A stretch of 64,000 nt of DNA from Argyresthia goedartella (Eukaryota > Arthropoda > Insecta > Lepidoptera > Argyresthiidae). How positions within the stretch are numbered: the first letter of the stretch is position 1; every line of letters starts with the position of its first letter. The stretch lies in the NCBI GenBank assembly GCA_949825045.1, contig OX463813.1:25712001-25776000 (forward strand). The letters are read 5' to 3'. Shown one piece after another: positions 8,304 to 19,357 of this stretch. The position numbers and the translations under genes are program-made. The notes beneath the pieces are model-generated. The model made no database searches. It was given only the letters and a program-made list of their open reading frames with translations, and was not told the origin of the DNA.

Positions 8304-10525
8304 TGTAACGGCATTAAAGGCTAAGGTCGAGCCACCGCTATCAGTAGCTATGATCGTCTATTCTACCTACCCCAAAAAGAGATGTCCCTATTCAGCTGTG
8401 AAATTTGTAAGTTAAGAATGATAAGTCTGAATTTCTCGTTCGTTGAGAAGTTCGTAAGGCGCACAATAGTCGAGCGGAAGATTGGTTCAGGAATTTAGAG
8501 TTTCAAGATATGACAGAGAAGCATATATGTCCGCAAGCCGGTAATTCGCATCAGTCAGCGGTGTATTGCGCCAGATCGATCGTTGTTGTATTTGTGTGAT
8601 GGTACCATTTATTTTTTTTTACATATGGGCGCTTGGAACTTCTTTTAGTGGTCGACCACGATTTGTAATATTTGTTTGGGATATCGTATAGATATCCGTC
8701 GTAGTTTTACGACGTGAGTACTCAATGATATTTCATGTGCTCCCTAGTAACGGTTTGTGGTGGTTCCAATTATATAATTAGTTCACGGCAATAACGATCC
8801 GAAAAGACCGGTTTATACAATTGCGATTTGATTTTCCGAAATGCGTTTGAACTAGCGGTTACCTCAAAAGGTCCGTAACGTTTTGAAACCTTCAACTCTG
8901 CGCAATTTGAGCTGGATGTTATCGAAACGTAGTCATTAGCGCTTTAGGAGATCTAACCCACACCATAGCGAAATGCATTGTTCGATAAATACCGAACTAT
9001 AAATTCCACTAGCCTCAGCACGTCCTCGACTGAGCCTAATCATATATATTGACTCAGCCTACACATTAGACCTCCAGCGAAATTTACATTTAATTTAAAG
9101 ATGCAACTTGAATCCAAACTGACCCAAGGCAAAGCAAAACAACCTACCCGGTCCTAAACAATGAACTTTAGACTGTAATTTGATCTCTTCGCGCGTCCCC
9201 GACAACACTCAAATGTCAAAATATCAACAGGATAGGTTATCTGTATTGACACCGGTTTAATTTTGATCTGAATTTGTTATTTCCATCCGCGGAACCTCAT
9301 CGATCAAACAGTCTCCCTATGCCCTGCCAACCTCTGTTTAGCCGCAACTAAACTCCTGTCTAGCCTAGTCTAAAAACCTAGTGTTATACCACGTCCATTA
9401 TCGACACCACTCGAAAATGGTTGTGTTTGATTTGAATGTGCTTGTATGTTTAATGACTGTGTGTGTGGGAATTTCAAAACTCGCTACTCGAAAGGATTGA
9501 GGAGAGGATTAGCCCGCGAATATCCTAAGAGCCAATCCAGGAACCCTATGGTGAAGGAAAAAGGAATTTAGGGTCGCTCCAAGCCCAGACTCAGACTCAG
9601 ATCAGTTACCTACAAGTTCTTATCTAACGACCCAAGGATAGTTTTGGAATTTGGGGTAGGTTGATATAAAGGATAGGAACCGAGATATATCTCGGCTCTT
9701 CAGACACTCACGAAAATCCACTGAAACTCGCAATCACAATTCGCCCAATTCTGACGCGTAACACGGCAGACCAAAAATGTTTAGAATCGTAAAAGGCGAC
9801 TGTCACAGTAGCTAGACGCTGAGACTGAATGCTCTCCCTTCCCCCGCAATCGTATTTATAGTCCCCACATGTCTGAAAAAAAAAATGGCGTCCTTTGCGA
9901 ACACGCTCTGCCCAAGCGAAGCTTCTTATCACTAACTACACAGGGTCTAATTTCAACCATGCCATGCAGATCCGCCGTTCGACAAATTGTGTGTACGCAT
10001 ATTCACTATGATCAACCGTAGGTTATCACTCAAGTCATTCGGTATGGCCGATACACAAAATCTGTTGATCGCTGACCATAAAAGCTTGTTGCGATTAATT
10101 AAGCCTTCCCGACCGCTAGCGCGCTGGACAAAGACCACTAGAATGCTATTCATACTAGTCGTGTCAAACTCGCCATCTCATACCTCAAACGCAATTGTAT
10201 ATTTGCAATCAACATAATAGCTTTCTCCGTATCGTTCCATAATAACCTTTCATTATTTAGTTATTCATAATTTATTCAACGCGCAGCCAAATCGGCTCTG
10301 ATCCCTAAACATCTCGCAGGAATGCGACAAAAAAAACCTGACCTGTAACCTTCCTCGAACCATCCCACGCGTCGGCTCATTGTTTTTTGCTAACTTACCC
10401 TGAGCTACGCAAAACTCCAAACGTTATATGAACCGATTCTCGTATTCAAAACAGCGCGGCGATGGGCTAGCCCTCTGTCACGCAAAATTAAGTATCAAAT
10501 GTACTGACTCTCGTGTACCATTACA
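8304..10525 (-). repeat. 5' LTR of the gypsy element, about 2.2 kb
   Basis: It begins TGTAATGG (10525) and ends CCGTTACA (8304), so TGTAA and TTACA form the short inverted ends expected of an LTR, followed by a primer-binding site. The first ~725 bp match the truncated 3' LTR (304-2037). A further stretch to about 9245 matches the displaced copy at 39015-40095. I first took 9801 as the boundary because the 3' LTR copy stops there, but no primer-binding site adjoins 9800. An LTR of 2.2 kb is long for the family. Confidence 0.72.
9824..9860 (-). promoter_or_regulatory. LTR core promoter: TATA box and initiator
   Basis: On the minus strand TATAAATA (9860-9853) is followed 34 nt later by the arthropod initiator TCAGT (9828-9824). 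The displaced LTR at 39496-39533 keeps the same pair at nearly the same spacing. The predicted start defines the U3/R border. Confidence 0.65.
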
Positions 10526-10592
10526 AAACATATTTAGCAAAGCGTTCAAAACATAAAAAGCAGCAAAGGTAATTAATTCTAAATGTAGCATA

Positions 10593-11120
10593 TTATTTAA
10601 TTTTTGATAGGTCACTCACATTGCACGAACGTAGCCACTGGTCTCTAGCCTCAGACGATTTCTCCAGCGCCTCCACTCTCGCCTGTAGCTCCGTGCTAAT
10701 GACCTGCTGCCGCTCGACTTGAGCAACGCGACGTTCGATGTCGTCGACCCTGCCTACAATGGACTCGGTCACGGTCTTTAGATCGGAAATGTCACTACTT
10801 ATGCTTGCCAGACTCTTGAGAGGTTGCAGCTGGATGGCCATTGCATCCAGACGCTGCATGATAAGCTCTAGGGTTGGCACAGAAGGAGATTCAGAAGTCG
10901 TTGCAGCCAACGACAGTGAAGTCGCAGGCGTGCTAGTACCCACCAGTGGTACCACCTTGATCAGACACGAAGGACAGTTCCACTCTCTTTTCTTCTTTTT
11001 CGATAATCTCCGGTACATCGCCTCGGTGATGCCGGTATATATGAAATCATAATATAGTCCGCACACTGCACAAGGAATGGTATCCGAGGCTTCTTGGTTG
11101 CAACCGCCGCACTCAACCAT
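10593..11120 (-). pseudogene. LINE ORF1 remnant with PHD-like finger and coiled coil
   Basis: The frame starts at ATG 11120 and encodes 175 residues. Residues 3-52 hold cysteine pairs (VECGGC, IPCAVCG, WNCPSC) in the layout of a PHD finger, as in ORF1 proteins of CR1/L2-type LINEs. The central His and its partner Cys appear replaced (GLYYDFIYTG), so the second zinc site is probably lost. A linker and a Leu/Val heptad coiled coil follow (about residues 95-155: SISSDISDLKTV, VDDIERRVAQVE). The frame ends early at about 10593, 68 bp from the gypsy 5' LTR, so the rest of the LINE is missing or displaced. The sequence just upstream of the ATG would be the LINE 5' leader. Confidence 0.7.
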
Positions 11121-12133
11121 TGTAGCGATAACGAACGAGATAACGCACTTTGAGAATCTTTGGTAAGCGTAACCGGGTAGCGAAAATACGTGTGATTGCT
11201 AGTAGATCTCAGAGAGGACTGACTAACTGCAGAAGCTTTGATAACAGCGTTTTGGTCCCAGCTTGTTTACATATTTCAGGCAAACCAGATAACTGCACTA
11301 TCTTGACGCCAAATTTACCTTTTTTAATCATTTGAATGATAAATTAATAATAATTCAATATATTAAAAACTTCTTAGAAAACATTTTTTCAGATGATTGA
11401 CCAAAATTTAAAGAGCTCGTTTCTCATTTTGGCATATTGTGCACTTATTCGGTTTTCCCAGAATACCCTCGAAATATGTTTTGTTAAAATTTGTTCAGTT
11501 GTTAGAAAATTTTCTGCTGAAAAGGATTAGCGTTCAAACGAGTGAATGGATTTTAATTCACTTTTCTATAGTTGATAGTCAACTTTACTGCGATAGTTTG
11601 TAGACATATTTTAATAAAATCGGTCGAAAAGTTTTCAGCATATCCTATTTATGCTGAAAACTTTTAGAAACAAGTAAACCAAATTTCAGCCGTAAGCTTT
11701 CATTAATGTGTCGGGGGTGTTTATACATTTCTTTATTCAACGTTTCCACTCACACTGCCACTGCACTACCTCCTTTTCGTGAGCGCTGTGCGCGCGCTAT
11801 AATGACGTCACTCATGAGGTCACAACGTTCACTCTGGTGAATTGTATGCGCATTATGAACCGACCTACAGCGCGCTCACAACGCAAATAGCGCTCGTAAG
11901 CGCATTGTAAACTGCACCGATAAATTACATTCGCCATCTCCGTCTCTTAGCCGCTTGTCCCCAGGACTCGGACAGATAGATGGCAGATTACTTCGTCTTT
12001 TCAACGTGATATATTGCCACGAGAATATATGGAGAGCTTTTGGAATGAAGTGTACGAAACACATAAAACCTTTATGTTGATAAAGATTTTTTTGATCACA
12101 TTAAAAGGTAAACTTTAATAAGAAATAATCATT
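11121..12133. other. Non-coding stretch, no gene recognised
   Basis: The start is probably LINE leader. The rest is AT-rich until about 11750-11950, where CpG-containing sequence has a TGACGTCA palindrome (11804-11811) and several GCGCGC/GCGCTC words. No coding similarity is seen. Confidence 0.4.
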
Positions 12134-12556
12134 TTTAGGGTTCCGTACCCGAAGGGTTCCAAACGGGACCCTATTACTAAGACTCCGCTGTCCGTCCGTC
12201 CGTCCGTCCGTCCGTCCGTCCGTCTGTCACCAGGCTGTATCTCAAGAACCTAGCTAGCTAGAGAGTTGAAATTTTCACAGATTATGTATTTATGTTGCCG
12301 CTATAACAAAAAATACTAAAAAACAGGATAAAAGAAATATTTAAGGGGGCTCCCATACAACAATTCTTTCAATACCACATACAAACTTATGGATGCACCT
12401 GGTTACGTACATGGAGTGTGAAAGTAACCGCACCAATAACTTTGTAAACAATATTTTGCTGTGTAAAATCCAAACTATTCACTCCACACCATCGCTTCCA
12501 TTGAACGGTGGTACGGAACTCTTCGTGCGCGATTTAGACTCGCACTTGACCGGTTT
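12134..12556 (+). repeat. Family A interspersed repeat, full-length copy
   Basis: A ~420-bp unit starting TTAGGGTTCCGTACCCGAAG and ending GCACTTGACCGGT. It contains an expanded (CCGT)n microsatellite at about 12189-12226. Other full copies are 40957-41360, 43161-43555, 48029-48435 (reverse) and 57431-57842. It has no terminal inverted repeat and no real gene. All copies share a short open frame (HLVTYMECESNRTNN...) that is a by-product of the sequence. Its class is not established from this window. Confidence 0.85.
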
Positions 12557-13334
12557 TTTAATAAGCTTTTATTAATCGTATGTTAATTGTAAAATAGAAC
12601 TAATAAATATAGACCCCAAATAGTAAGAAAGTAATCTAGGACCAGAGTACTTGTCAAGAGATATATTAGACCCGCCCAAAGTCAATGGGGTTGTGTCCTT
12701 TTATCACTGAGTTCCTATGGCTATCTTCCTGATCCATCAGGTTAGCTTCATGTCATGAAAACAATGCATTGTCATCCGATTTACATATGCATCGAATATT
12801 TAAGATCAATCGGAAACCGTCGAAATCAACTTGCAATATTACTACAGACATACAGACAGAATGAACAATGAAGTGTCATCTGCCATTTTAAGGAAATGTT
12901 CCATTTTTGGCGTTCGCTTTTTTTTTTGTTAATTTTATTTAAATTTAAGATGTAAATAATTATTTGTGAAATAACAGAGCCAAGTTGAATTTTGCTGCGA
13001 ATGGTAGTTTGAGTCCAGAGCCACGAAGGATTCTATGTTAGAATCCTGAGCGAGCGAGGGACTAAAGGCACGAGATGCAAATAACTTTGGTCTCGTGTTG
13101 CACATACAACTTTTCATCTCAGCAATGAGAACATACCAAATAAGAGAATGAAAAAATACAAAATTACAAAATTTAATAAAATTTATTGTAATTTTTTGAC
13201 GATAAGATTCAACTAATTTTTACTACGGAATACTTTTCTCACTCTATTATTTATAAAATAGATAGAATTTTTATTCTACAATCATTACAATAAATCGACC
13301 TTATTTTTAAGGTCAATTATTTAGATTTTAATCT
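12557..13334. other. AT-rich stretch, nothing recognised
   Basis: No coding similarity, inverted repeat or family member was recognised between the family A copy and the hairpin repeat at 13335. Confidence 0.4.
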
Positions 13335-13460
13335 CACAGATACTGCAATTAAGTTAAAAATAGAAAGATCTATGACATGAGACATTGGCGAAATCGCAAA
13401 CAGCCAAAGAACATCGAATGATAACTCTATGCCCGTTGGCTGATTGCGATTTCGCCTACG
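13335..13460 (+). repeat. Hairpin-bearing direct repeat, copy 1
   Basis: It contains 21-bp arms at 13387-13407 and 13436-13456 (GGCGAAATCGCAAACAGCCAA against its complement, one mismatch) around a 28-nt loop. A second, more decayed copy in the same orientation lies at 14345-14465. The two bracket a Harbinger transposase fragment. Confidence 0.65.
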
Positions 13461-13904
13461 CGCGCGGTATTCAAAGTTCAAAAGCTACTTTGTCTCACTC
13501 AGTGAGAAAAAAGGCAACTTTACACACTGTTTACTCGCAGCAAAACCTTCTTGTTCGTGATTCTACTTTATGGTGGGTCCAGACATGTTCTTTTGTCCGT
13601 AACATACCTCCGTATCTTATCAGCGACGCGATCCAAAAACTCTGAACGCGAAATAAAAGAGCCCGTATCCCCGTAACGACAAGCCCTTACCTCCGAACGT
13701 CGCTCCGTTCGTTGGCATCGCCGCGTTCGCGTGTTCATTTCTATGTCAAGCGTCGTCTGACCATGTCGTCGACTGCGGAAGTCTATGAGAATTTAGCGAT
13801 TTCTTGCGCGTGATTCATTGTTATTCATAATCATACAACGAAAAATTTAAAACAAAAAAAACGACGTTGCTGTTGGTGGACGTTGCAATTGTTTAAATAC
13901 AGAG

Positions 13905-14135
13905 AAACATGTGGCGTAAGAGTTTTGATGAGAGATTTATAATTTCAAGGTATAAGTGGCAAATACAAAAATTTCACTCGCATCTCACCAAGTGACTTCG
14001 AGAACTTGATTAATTTAATTGGTCCAAAAATTAAAAAGGGGGATACCACATACAGAAAATTGATGTCGTTACAAGAAAGAATAAGCATTACTTTGTGATA
14101 TTGGGCTACAGGAGAATCTTATGTCTCTTCTCTGA
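13905..14135 (+). pseudogene. PIF/Harbinger transposase N-terminal fragment
   Basis: From about 13973 the plus strand reads FTRISPSDFENLINLIGPKI, KKGDTTYRKLMSLQERISIT, then a TGA stop, then YWATGESYVSSL. This pattern is the conserved N-terminal helix-turn-helix region of PIF/Harbinger transposases (the GPKI...D...R...QERL...L...TGDSY layout). An upstream piece (MWRKSFDERF at 13909) is in a different frame. The catalytic DDE region is absent. It is unrelated in position to the minus-strand Harbinger relic at 31450-32214, and the two may come from different families. Confidence 0.75.
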
Positions 14136-14344
14136 ATCTTATCTTACCAGCTTGCAATTCATATTTATAGTATCCAACAATCAATAAGCATCATAGTTCG
14201 AGAGTAGACTTTATCATAGTTCAGGATATACCATAATATCTAATATATATATGTTTACCCTTAAAAACACCGTATCGTATCGGTTAGGACTAGGACTAGA
14301 ATGTCTAGAAGATAGAATAAAATAAGCTCAGTATTTGAAATTTA

Positions 14345-14465
14345 ATAACACATACACATACTGCAATCGAGTTTAAAATCGATAGCAGTATATGTGACAT
14401 TAGCGAAATCGCAAACAGCCAAAGAACATCGAATTATAGCTCGATGCCCGTTGGCTGTTATCGAT
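14345..14465 (+). repeat. Hairpin-bearing direct repeat, copy 2
   Basis: It shares GCGAAATCGCAAACAGCC and CGATGCCCGTTGGCTG with copy 1 at 13335-13460. The right arm of the hairpin is degraded here. Confidence 0.6.
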
Positions 14466-14571
14466 TAACGAGATCACGCAGGAAGTAAGGGTAACGAGGG
14501 TTCGACAATTTTTTATAGGGAACACAAGATATGAGATTCCCGTCGAAGCCAAATCTGTAGCTACTTCAACT

Positions 14572-14686
14572 TCCTGCGATGCTGAGATACGTGGTCATAC
14601 TTGCGCAGTCCGAATATGAACTGAAACTCGAAATTTTGAAGTCGTTCAAGTTTGCTCAGTTGTTCTTCATTTGCGCTGACCCATTC
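14572..14686 (-). mobile_element. Fragment of the 542-1544 LINE family
   Basis: About 115 bp match 1190-1290 of this window, covering the codons for ...LERLQN...YDHVSQYRKELEW with several changes. It ends directly in an ATTC-rich simple repeat. Confidence 0.65.
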
Positions 14687-15095
14687 ATTCATTCACTTAT
14701 TCGTCATTTATTAAATTAATCGTCATTTATTAATTTATTCATTCATTCATACGTACAAAAACACCAATTCGACATTCGACATAATTGCATTGCAGTCCAT
14801 ACAATTTATTTTGCATTTTATTTTGAAAATAGGATTCCAATGATATAGTTTTATTAGTTTATTAATTCGTTCGCTAGTTCTTTCGTTAGTACGTTCATTA
14901 TTTCGTTCGTTCATTCATAATTTCATATTTTTTTCATTGATTATTTGATTTATTCATTTATTCTTTCATTAATTAATTCATTCATTAATACATTAAATAA
15001 TTCATTAATTCATTCGTCCATTAATTCTATATTTGTTTCATTCATTGAACCGTTCATTATTTTTTCCTTCATTTATTAATGAATTAATTCAATCA
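14687..15095. repeat. Degenerate (ATTC)n/(TTCATT)n simple repeat
   Basis: About 400 bp dominated by ATTCATTC, TTCGTTCG and ATTAATTC words, probably an old expanded microsatellite seeded at the LINE fragment edge. No coding content. Confidence 0.8.
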
Positions 15096-16812
15096 TTTAG
15101 TGAGAAAAGAGAGTCGAGGCTGAAGGCTGAGCCTTATGCAACAAAACTCGAAGGAAGAGTCATGTACTATAATATAAATATTTACTGTTGGTATCTAAAA
15201 AAGGAGTACACATTACTCCAGCCGCAAGCCGAGCGAAGTTTTACAAAACATCACCTCATTGACCTTCGTTCATTCATCTAATATGAGTACCTAGTCGAAG
15301 AAGAAAAGCTGTAAAATTGAAAAAAAATAACATTCGGTCATTTTAATGTATGTATTCGTCGAAACATAATTCGTTAAATGTGTCTAGAGTCAGTTTCAGA
15401 GATATTTTACCAGACTACAGTCTTCAAAGATAGCGAAAACAAATCGCACTTGTTGATGTTGTTTTTTTTTTCAATTTGTACTAGTTAATTGTTTCAGTGA
15501 GCAATTTTCATTTTCAATTCGGCTCGAAAGCTTTTGCGTTAATTGAAATAGGCAGCACCTGTGACGCTTGTCGCTTTACATTTTTAATTACTAAGAATTC
15601 TGAATTTAGCGATAACTTTTTAAGGATTCGCGTAGCTACTGATTAGAAATAAAAAGTGTAAATTAATTTCAGCCACCATACCTAACAGTCCGGATATGTT
15701 ACTGCTGTACTCTACATATATTAGACAACTGGGCCTCTGCCACCCCGTATGGGAAAAAGCGTGACTATGGATACTTATGTTTCTCTGTATCGAGGCTTTT
15801 GGCTTGAATATGTATGCTTTGGAAGCTTTGTTGACCACGCAGTATTCTTGCGATATTTTCTCTCGTTATAAAACCAAAAACAAATATCATAACAAATATG
15901 AATGAAAACACTGCAAAATTCGTACATACGTTGATACATTCAAAAGTTACAACATTTTAGTCTCGAAAAAGGTGCCAATTGAAATATGTTTGGAACACAG
16001 AGCATTTAATATTAGATGTACTATGTTGAGATATCTGTCTGTGGTTTGGACAAAATCCACGAATGAAAACCGTTTCGATTATCAGCATTGTTAAGTTATA
16101 TTTACAATCATTAACATTTTAAAGAAGGGTGTATCAATGATATCACTACGTTGCGGCGTCTCATTTAACATGACAGTTTGCGCGCATTGAGTACAAGGCA
16201 GTACAGTGTTACATTAAATGCGGTACTAGAATACGTAAAAAGCGTTTTTATTATCAAACAGAAATTGCGTATTCAGAAACGCGACTGCAATTTTGTTCTC
16301 TTAATAATTGAATGAGTTTAACTCATAAGACTGAATACATTGGGTGATCAGTTGAGTAGGCCGCACATCCTTCGAATGGATCAATAAAAAGTCTGTTGAC
16401 AAATGTAAGAATAGCAAAAGATCTCTTCAAGCAAATAATAAATCATTTCGTATAGCGATACGATTAAGACTTCCTACTTACTAAAGGTAGGGTTAACACT
16501 ATACAGTGCTTTATTAAAAACGTAATTCGACTCGCATCTGACGATTTTTTTTTTCTAAAAGATTCTGATTCCTGTTAATTGTAAATGTGATTACGAGACG
16601 TGTTTGAATTTTGTAGAACTCTTTGAAAATCCGTTCTTCACTGCTACTATATGTGGCTACAGTGTCTGGCTTAGTACAACGACATTTAACGACTTACGTT
16701 ATTTAAAAAAAATTGAATGTTATAAGCTTTGTAAATGTGTTGCAACTACATTTAAATGGCTAAAATCCTGTTGTGATTTTATTTTTTGATATTATTATTT
16801 GCTATGTACATA
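15096..16812. other. AT-rich non-coding, nothing recognised
   Basis: Short open frames occur but none resemble a known protein. No repeat family member was identified with confidence. Confidence 0.4.
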
Positions 16813-18079
16813 CATGTCAGGTCATAAGTTCTGTCACATGTGCAATATGAAATAATTTAGACATGTTTATTATTTATGTAAACATTTATATAGCAAAATG
16901 AACTTAATAAAACATAGATTCTTGTGGTAATAAAGTTTATTCAAAATAACCCCCGCGATTTTGAATACATGCCTTTATTCTGCGCGGCCAGTCGTCTATC
17001 GCAGCACGAACGAGGTCCATGTCAATATCGGCGGCTGCCTTAATCAAGGATGCCTTGAGTGACTCCAAATCAGGATGAGGCTTTGAGCAGGCCTTTTCCT
17101 CCAAGTTTTGACATATCTTGTAATCTAACGGACTCAAATCTGGACTGGAGGAGGGCCAGTCTTCGTGCCGGATGAAGTCGATTTCACGCACCGCCAGCCA
17201 GTCTTGTGTGCTTTTCGCTCTATGAGCTGGCGCAAAATCTTGTTGGAATACCCAGTGCCTGTTATAAAACATGGTATGAGAAACAGGTTCCACAAGGTTC
17301 TTGAGGACTGTATTTTGATACACAACTGCATTTGTTTTTACGCCTTTCTCACAAAAATGTACCTCAGTTAAGCCCCAATAAGAGACGCCCTACCAAACCA
17401 TGAGCGAGGATGGAAAATGACCTCGTTGGACACGCGGAATACGGTTGCTCGCTCCTTTACTACTGTGTGCGTACACCTTATCATTTTGTTTGTTGTAGCT
17501 CTCTTCCACGGTGAAAATGTTTTCATCCGAAAAAAGAATTTCCCGATGCTTTTTTCCCGCGTACCACTTCAACAAAGCGCGGCATCTCTTCAGTCTCAGG
17601 TCCATTAAATGAGCGTCCAAACCATATCCTGTTTTTCTTCGATATGCCCTAAGCCCTAAGTCTTCATTTAACACCCTTTTCACCGTGGTCCTACTTAACC
17701 CCATCTGAAGGGCCAACAGTTTCTGCTTACGCATGGGATTTCTTTGAATTCGCGCCTTCACAGCTTTTATCACTGCTGGAGTCCTAACAGAGCGAGGGCG
17801 ACCACTTCTTGACCCGTCATCTACACTAGTCTTCATTGTATCGTTTTATGGTACGATAAACGAATCGAATTGGCGCGTAACCGCAACGATGCAACGCAAT
17901 AACTGCAACACGGTCTTCTTTAAGTGTCCACTCCATATTTAAAAATGAGGAAAATTCTAAAAAGTACACATTTTTATTTTCATGAAAAATTCGAAATTCG
18001 AATTCAATAAACTTTTTTGTGGCCAGCGTTCTAAATTCAAAAGATTTTATTGTGTGACAAAACTTATGACCTGACTGTG
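16813..18079 (-). mobile_element. maT-type (DD37D) mariner element, near complete
   Basis: It is flanked by TA at 16811-16812 and 18080-18081. The ends are inverted repeats sharing GTCAGGTCATAAGTT and TGTCACA (left 16813-16840, right 18050-18079 in reverse). Length is 1267 bp, typical of mariner. It contains one minus-strand transposase gene with a frameshift and a stop, so it cannot make its own enzyme but may be mobilisable. Confidence 0.88.
16937..17936 (-). pseudogene. DD37D mariner (maT) transposase, two lesions
   Basis: It cuts and pastes mariner DNA. It starts at ATG 17936 (MEWTLKEDRVAVIALHRCGY) and ends at TAA 16937, about 333 codons as expected. A helix-turn-helix region lies in the first ~120 residues (SGRPRSVRT, LGLSRTTVKRVL-like MGLSRTTVKRVLNEDLG). 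Catalytic acids are in ILFSDENIF, VFQQDFAPAHRA and SPDLSPLDYKI. I count 37 residues between the second and third Asp, the DD37D signature of the maT group. The lesions are a frameshift near 17830 (after KRYNE) and a TAG replacing a Trp codon at about 17387-17389 (MVW, stop, GVSYWG). Both are single events, so decay is modest. Confidence 0.88.
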
Positions 18080-18319
18080 TACTTACCTAAATTTTAGTAA
18101 AGATAACTAGCTAATAGCGCAAGCCAATTGGTTTTTCTTCAAAAATCGTCATAAAGTATTACTCAGTTTTCAACCGTAGGTAATTTTCCTGTTCGGCCTC
18201 CGCTATGTAGTTGTAAAAGTAAATATTAAAATATTGTTTTAATTTCGAATTATCCCACACTTCATTTAACTGAACGCTCTGCATACTTGAATGGTACAAT
18301 CGGCTGTACCAATAAGGCA

Positions 18320-18374
18320 AAGAATGGTGAAAACGTCCTAATGATGTGCAATTTTGGACGTTTTCACCGTTCTT
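18320..18374. repeat. Hairpin, 19-bp arms, one mismatch
   Basis: Left arm 18320-18338 (AAGAATGGTGAAAACGTCC) pairs with 18356-18374, with a 17-nt loop. Not part of any recognised element. Confidence 0.7.
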
Positions 18375-18717
18375 ATTCTCATGTATACAATTGTAAGAAA
18401 CGTTTGTAAATGACCAATGATCATAAAATATTTAACTTGGTAGTTTTTAGTTAAAAAAGTGCAATGTGCAATGTGCATCGGGGCTGCTATCACTATAACA
18501 TAATCATCAACAAAACAAAGTTTACAACAAAATCACTCAGACACCCCGACACTTCTTAAAATTGAAATCACATTAAGAGATAACAATAATTCCTCAACGC
18601 AATCCCCGTTTGTCTCTTGACGATCTATCTTTGATTGTTCAAACGAGCCTACTTGATCCTACTTACGGAAATAATCTGATCCGAGCTCAAAAACGCCGAC
18701 TGAAATCGGGTGTAAAT

Positions 18718-18787
18718 AAATGGACAATGACCACCACTAAATGCATTCGGTAGTCCGAATGCATTTAGTGGCGGTCATTGTCCATTT
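18718..18787. repeat. Long hairpin, 33-bp arms, one mismatch
   Basis: Arms are 18718-18750 and 18755-18787, separated by only TAGT. The core is CCACTAAATGCATTCGG against its complement. It could be a young foldback or MITE core, or a hairpin RNA locus. No family members are seen elsewhere in the window. Confidence 0.8.
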
Positions 18788-19357
18788 TCCATAACGGAAT
18801 GTCATATCTCTATAATGGCTGCGGCAATGGGCTATCCCTCCGACACAAATATGGAGTGAAACAATCTGTCAAATTCGTTCCACGTAGAATGCGCTAAAAG
18901 TTTGTAGAATGCGTTTCAGCTAACTTCATCGTTAAGTTGTTAGGAATGCAACCAGTGTTGCTAGCTTTTGAAAAATGTGTTACCCAACACATATACAGCC
19001 AACTTAATGGCGAAGTAAGTACACGGTATAAGTAATCAAAGAGTTTCGTTCATCTAAGGTAAGTAAAAACGAATCATAGAGTAAAAGTAAGTAAACCAAT
19101 TTTATATACCACAAAAATATGCGTAATCTTCCCCACTGGGCGCAACTGTGCCTACATTACCGCGAACGGTATGTAACTCTGACTGATTTTACTAAGACGA
19201 ATTTTCTGATCAAAACAAACATGACAACCGCTCTGGGGTTTCCTGGCCCAGAGGATATCGCTCAGCCCATGTACCTTTCGACTGAAGATTCTTGGGGTGA
19301 TTTGGAAAAATAATAAGCCAAGTGCGAATTAGTGCACAAATCGCCTTTTTTTGGTGA

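Larger units (their letters stand above)
304..10525 (-). mobile_element. Ty3/gypsy LTR retrotransposon, minus strand, defective
   Basis: Reading the minus strand, the order is 5' LTR (10525-8304), primer-binding site (8296-8279), gag (8095), protease, RT, RNase H, integrase (to 2435), polypurine tract (2047-2038) and a truncated 3' LTR (2037-304). Protease-RT-RH-IN order and the motifs assign it to Ty3/gypsy. No envelope-like frame is seen. It is defective: in-frame stops and frameshifts break pol, a ~1.16 kb composite sits inside RT, a 1 kb LINE sits inside the 3' LTR, and the 3' LTR lacks its R-U5 end. Because that end is lost, no target duplication can be checked. Subtracting the two insertions leaves about 8.1 kb. 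Confidence 0.88.

Noticed and set aside
9801..9801. TGTCACAG at 304 and 9801 as the LTR end
   Set aside because: No primer-binding site adjoins 9800. Similarity between copies leaks past this point (AAAGGC). A convincing TTACA end plus primer site is found at 8304-8279 instead.
12393..12575. Recurrent 60-90 codon frame (HLVTYMECESNRTNN...) at 12393, 43394, 47918, 50047 and 57682
   Set aside because: It lies inside family A repeats and recurs only because the DNA repeat recurs. It drifts at the ends, has no domain, and there is no sign of selection that I can judge by eye.
17134..17371. Open frames overlapping the maT transposase on both strands (17134-17331, 17165-17371, 17417-17608)
   Set aside because: Out-of-frame or antisense shadows of the transposase.
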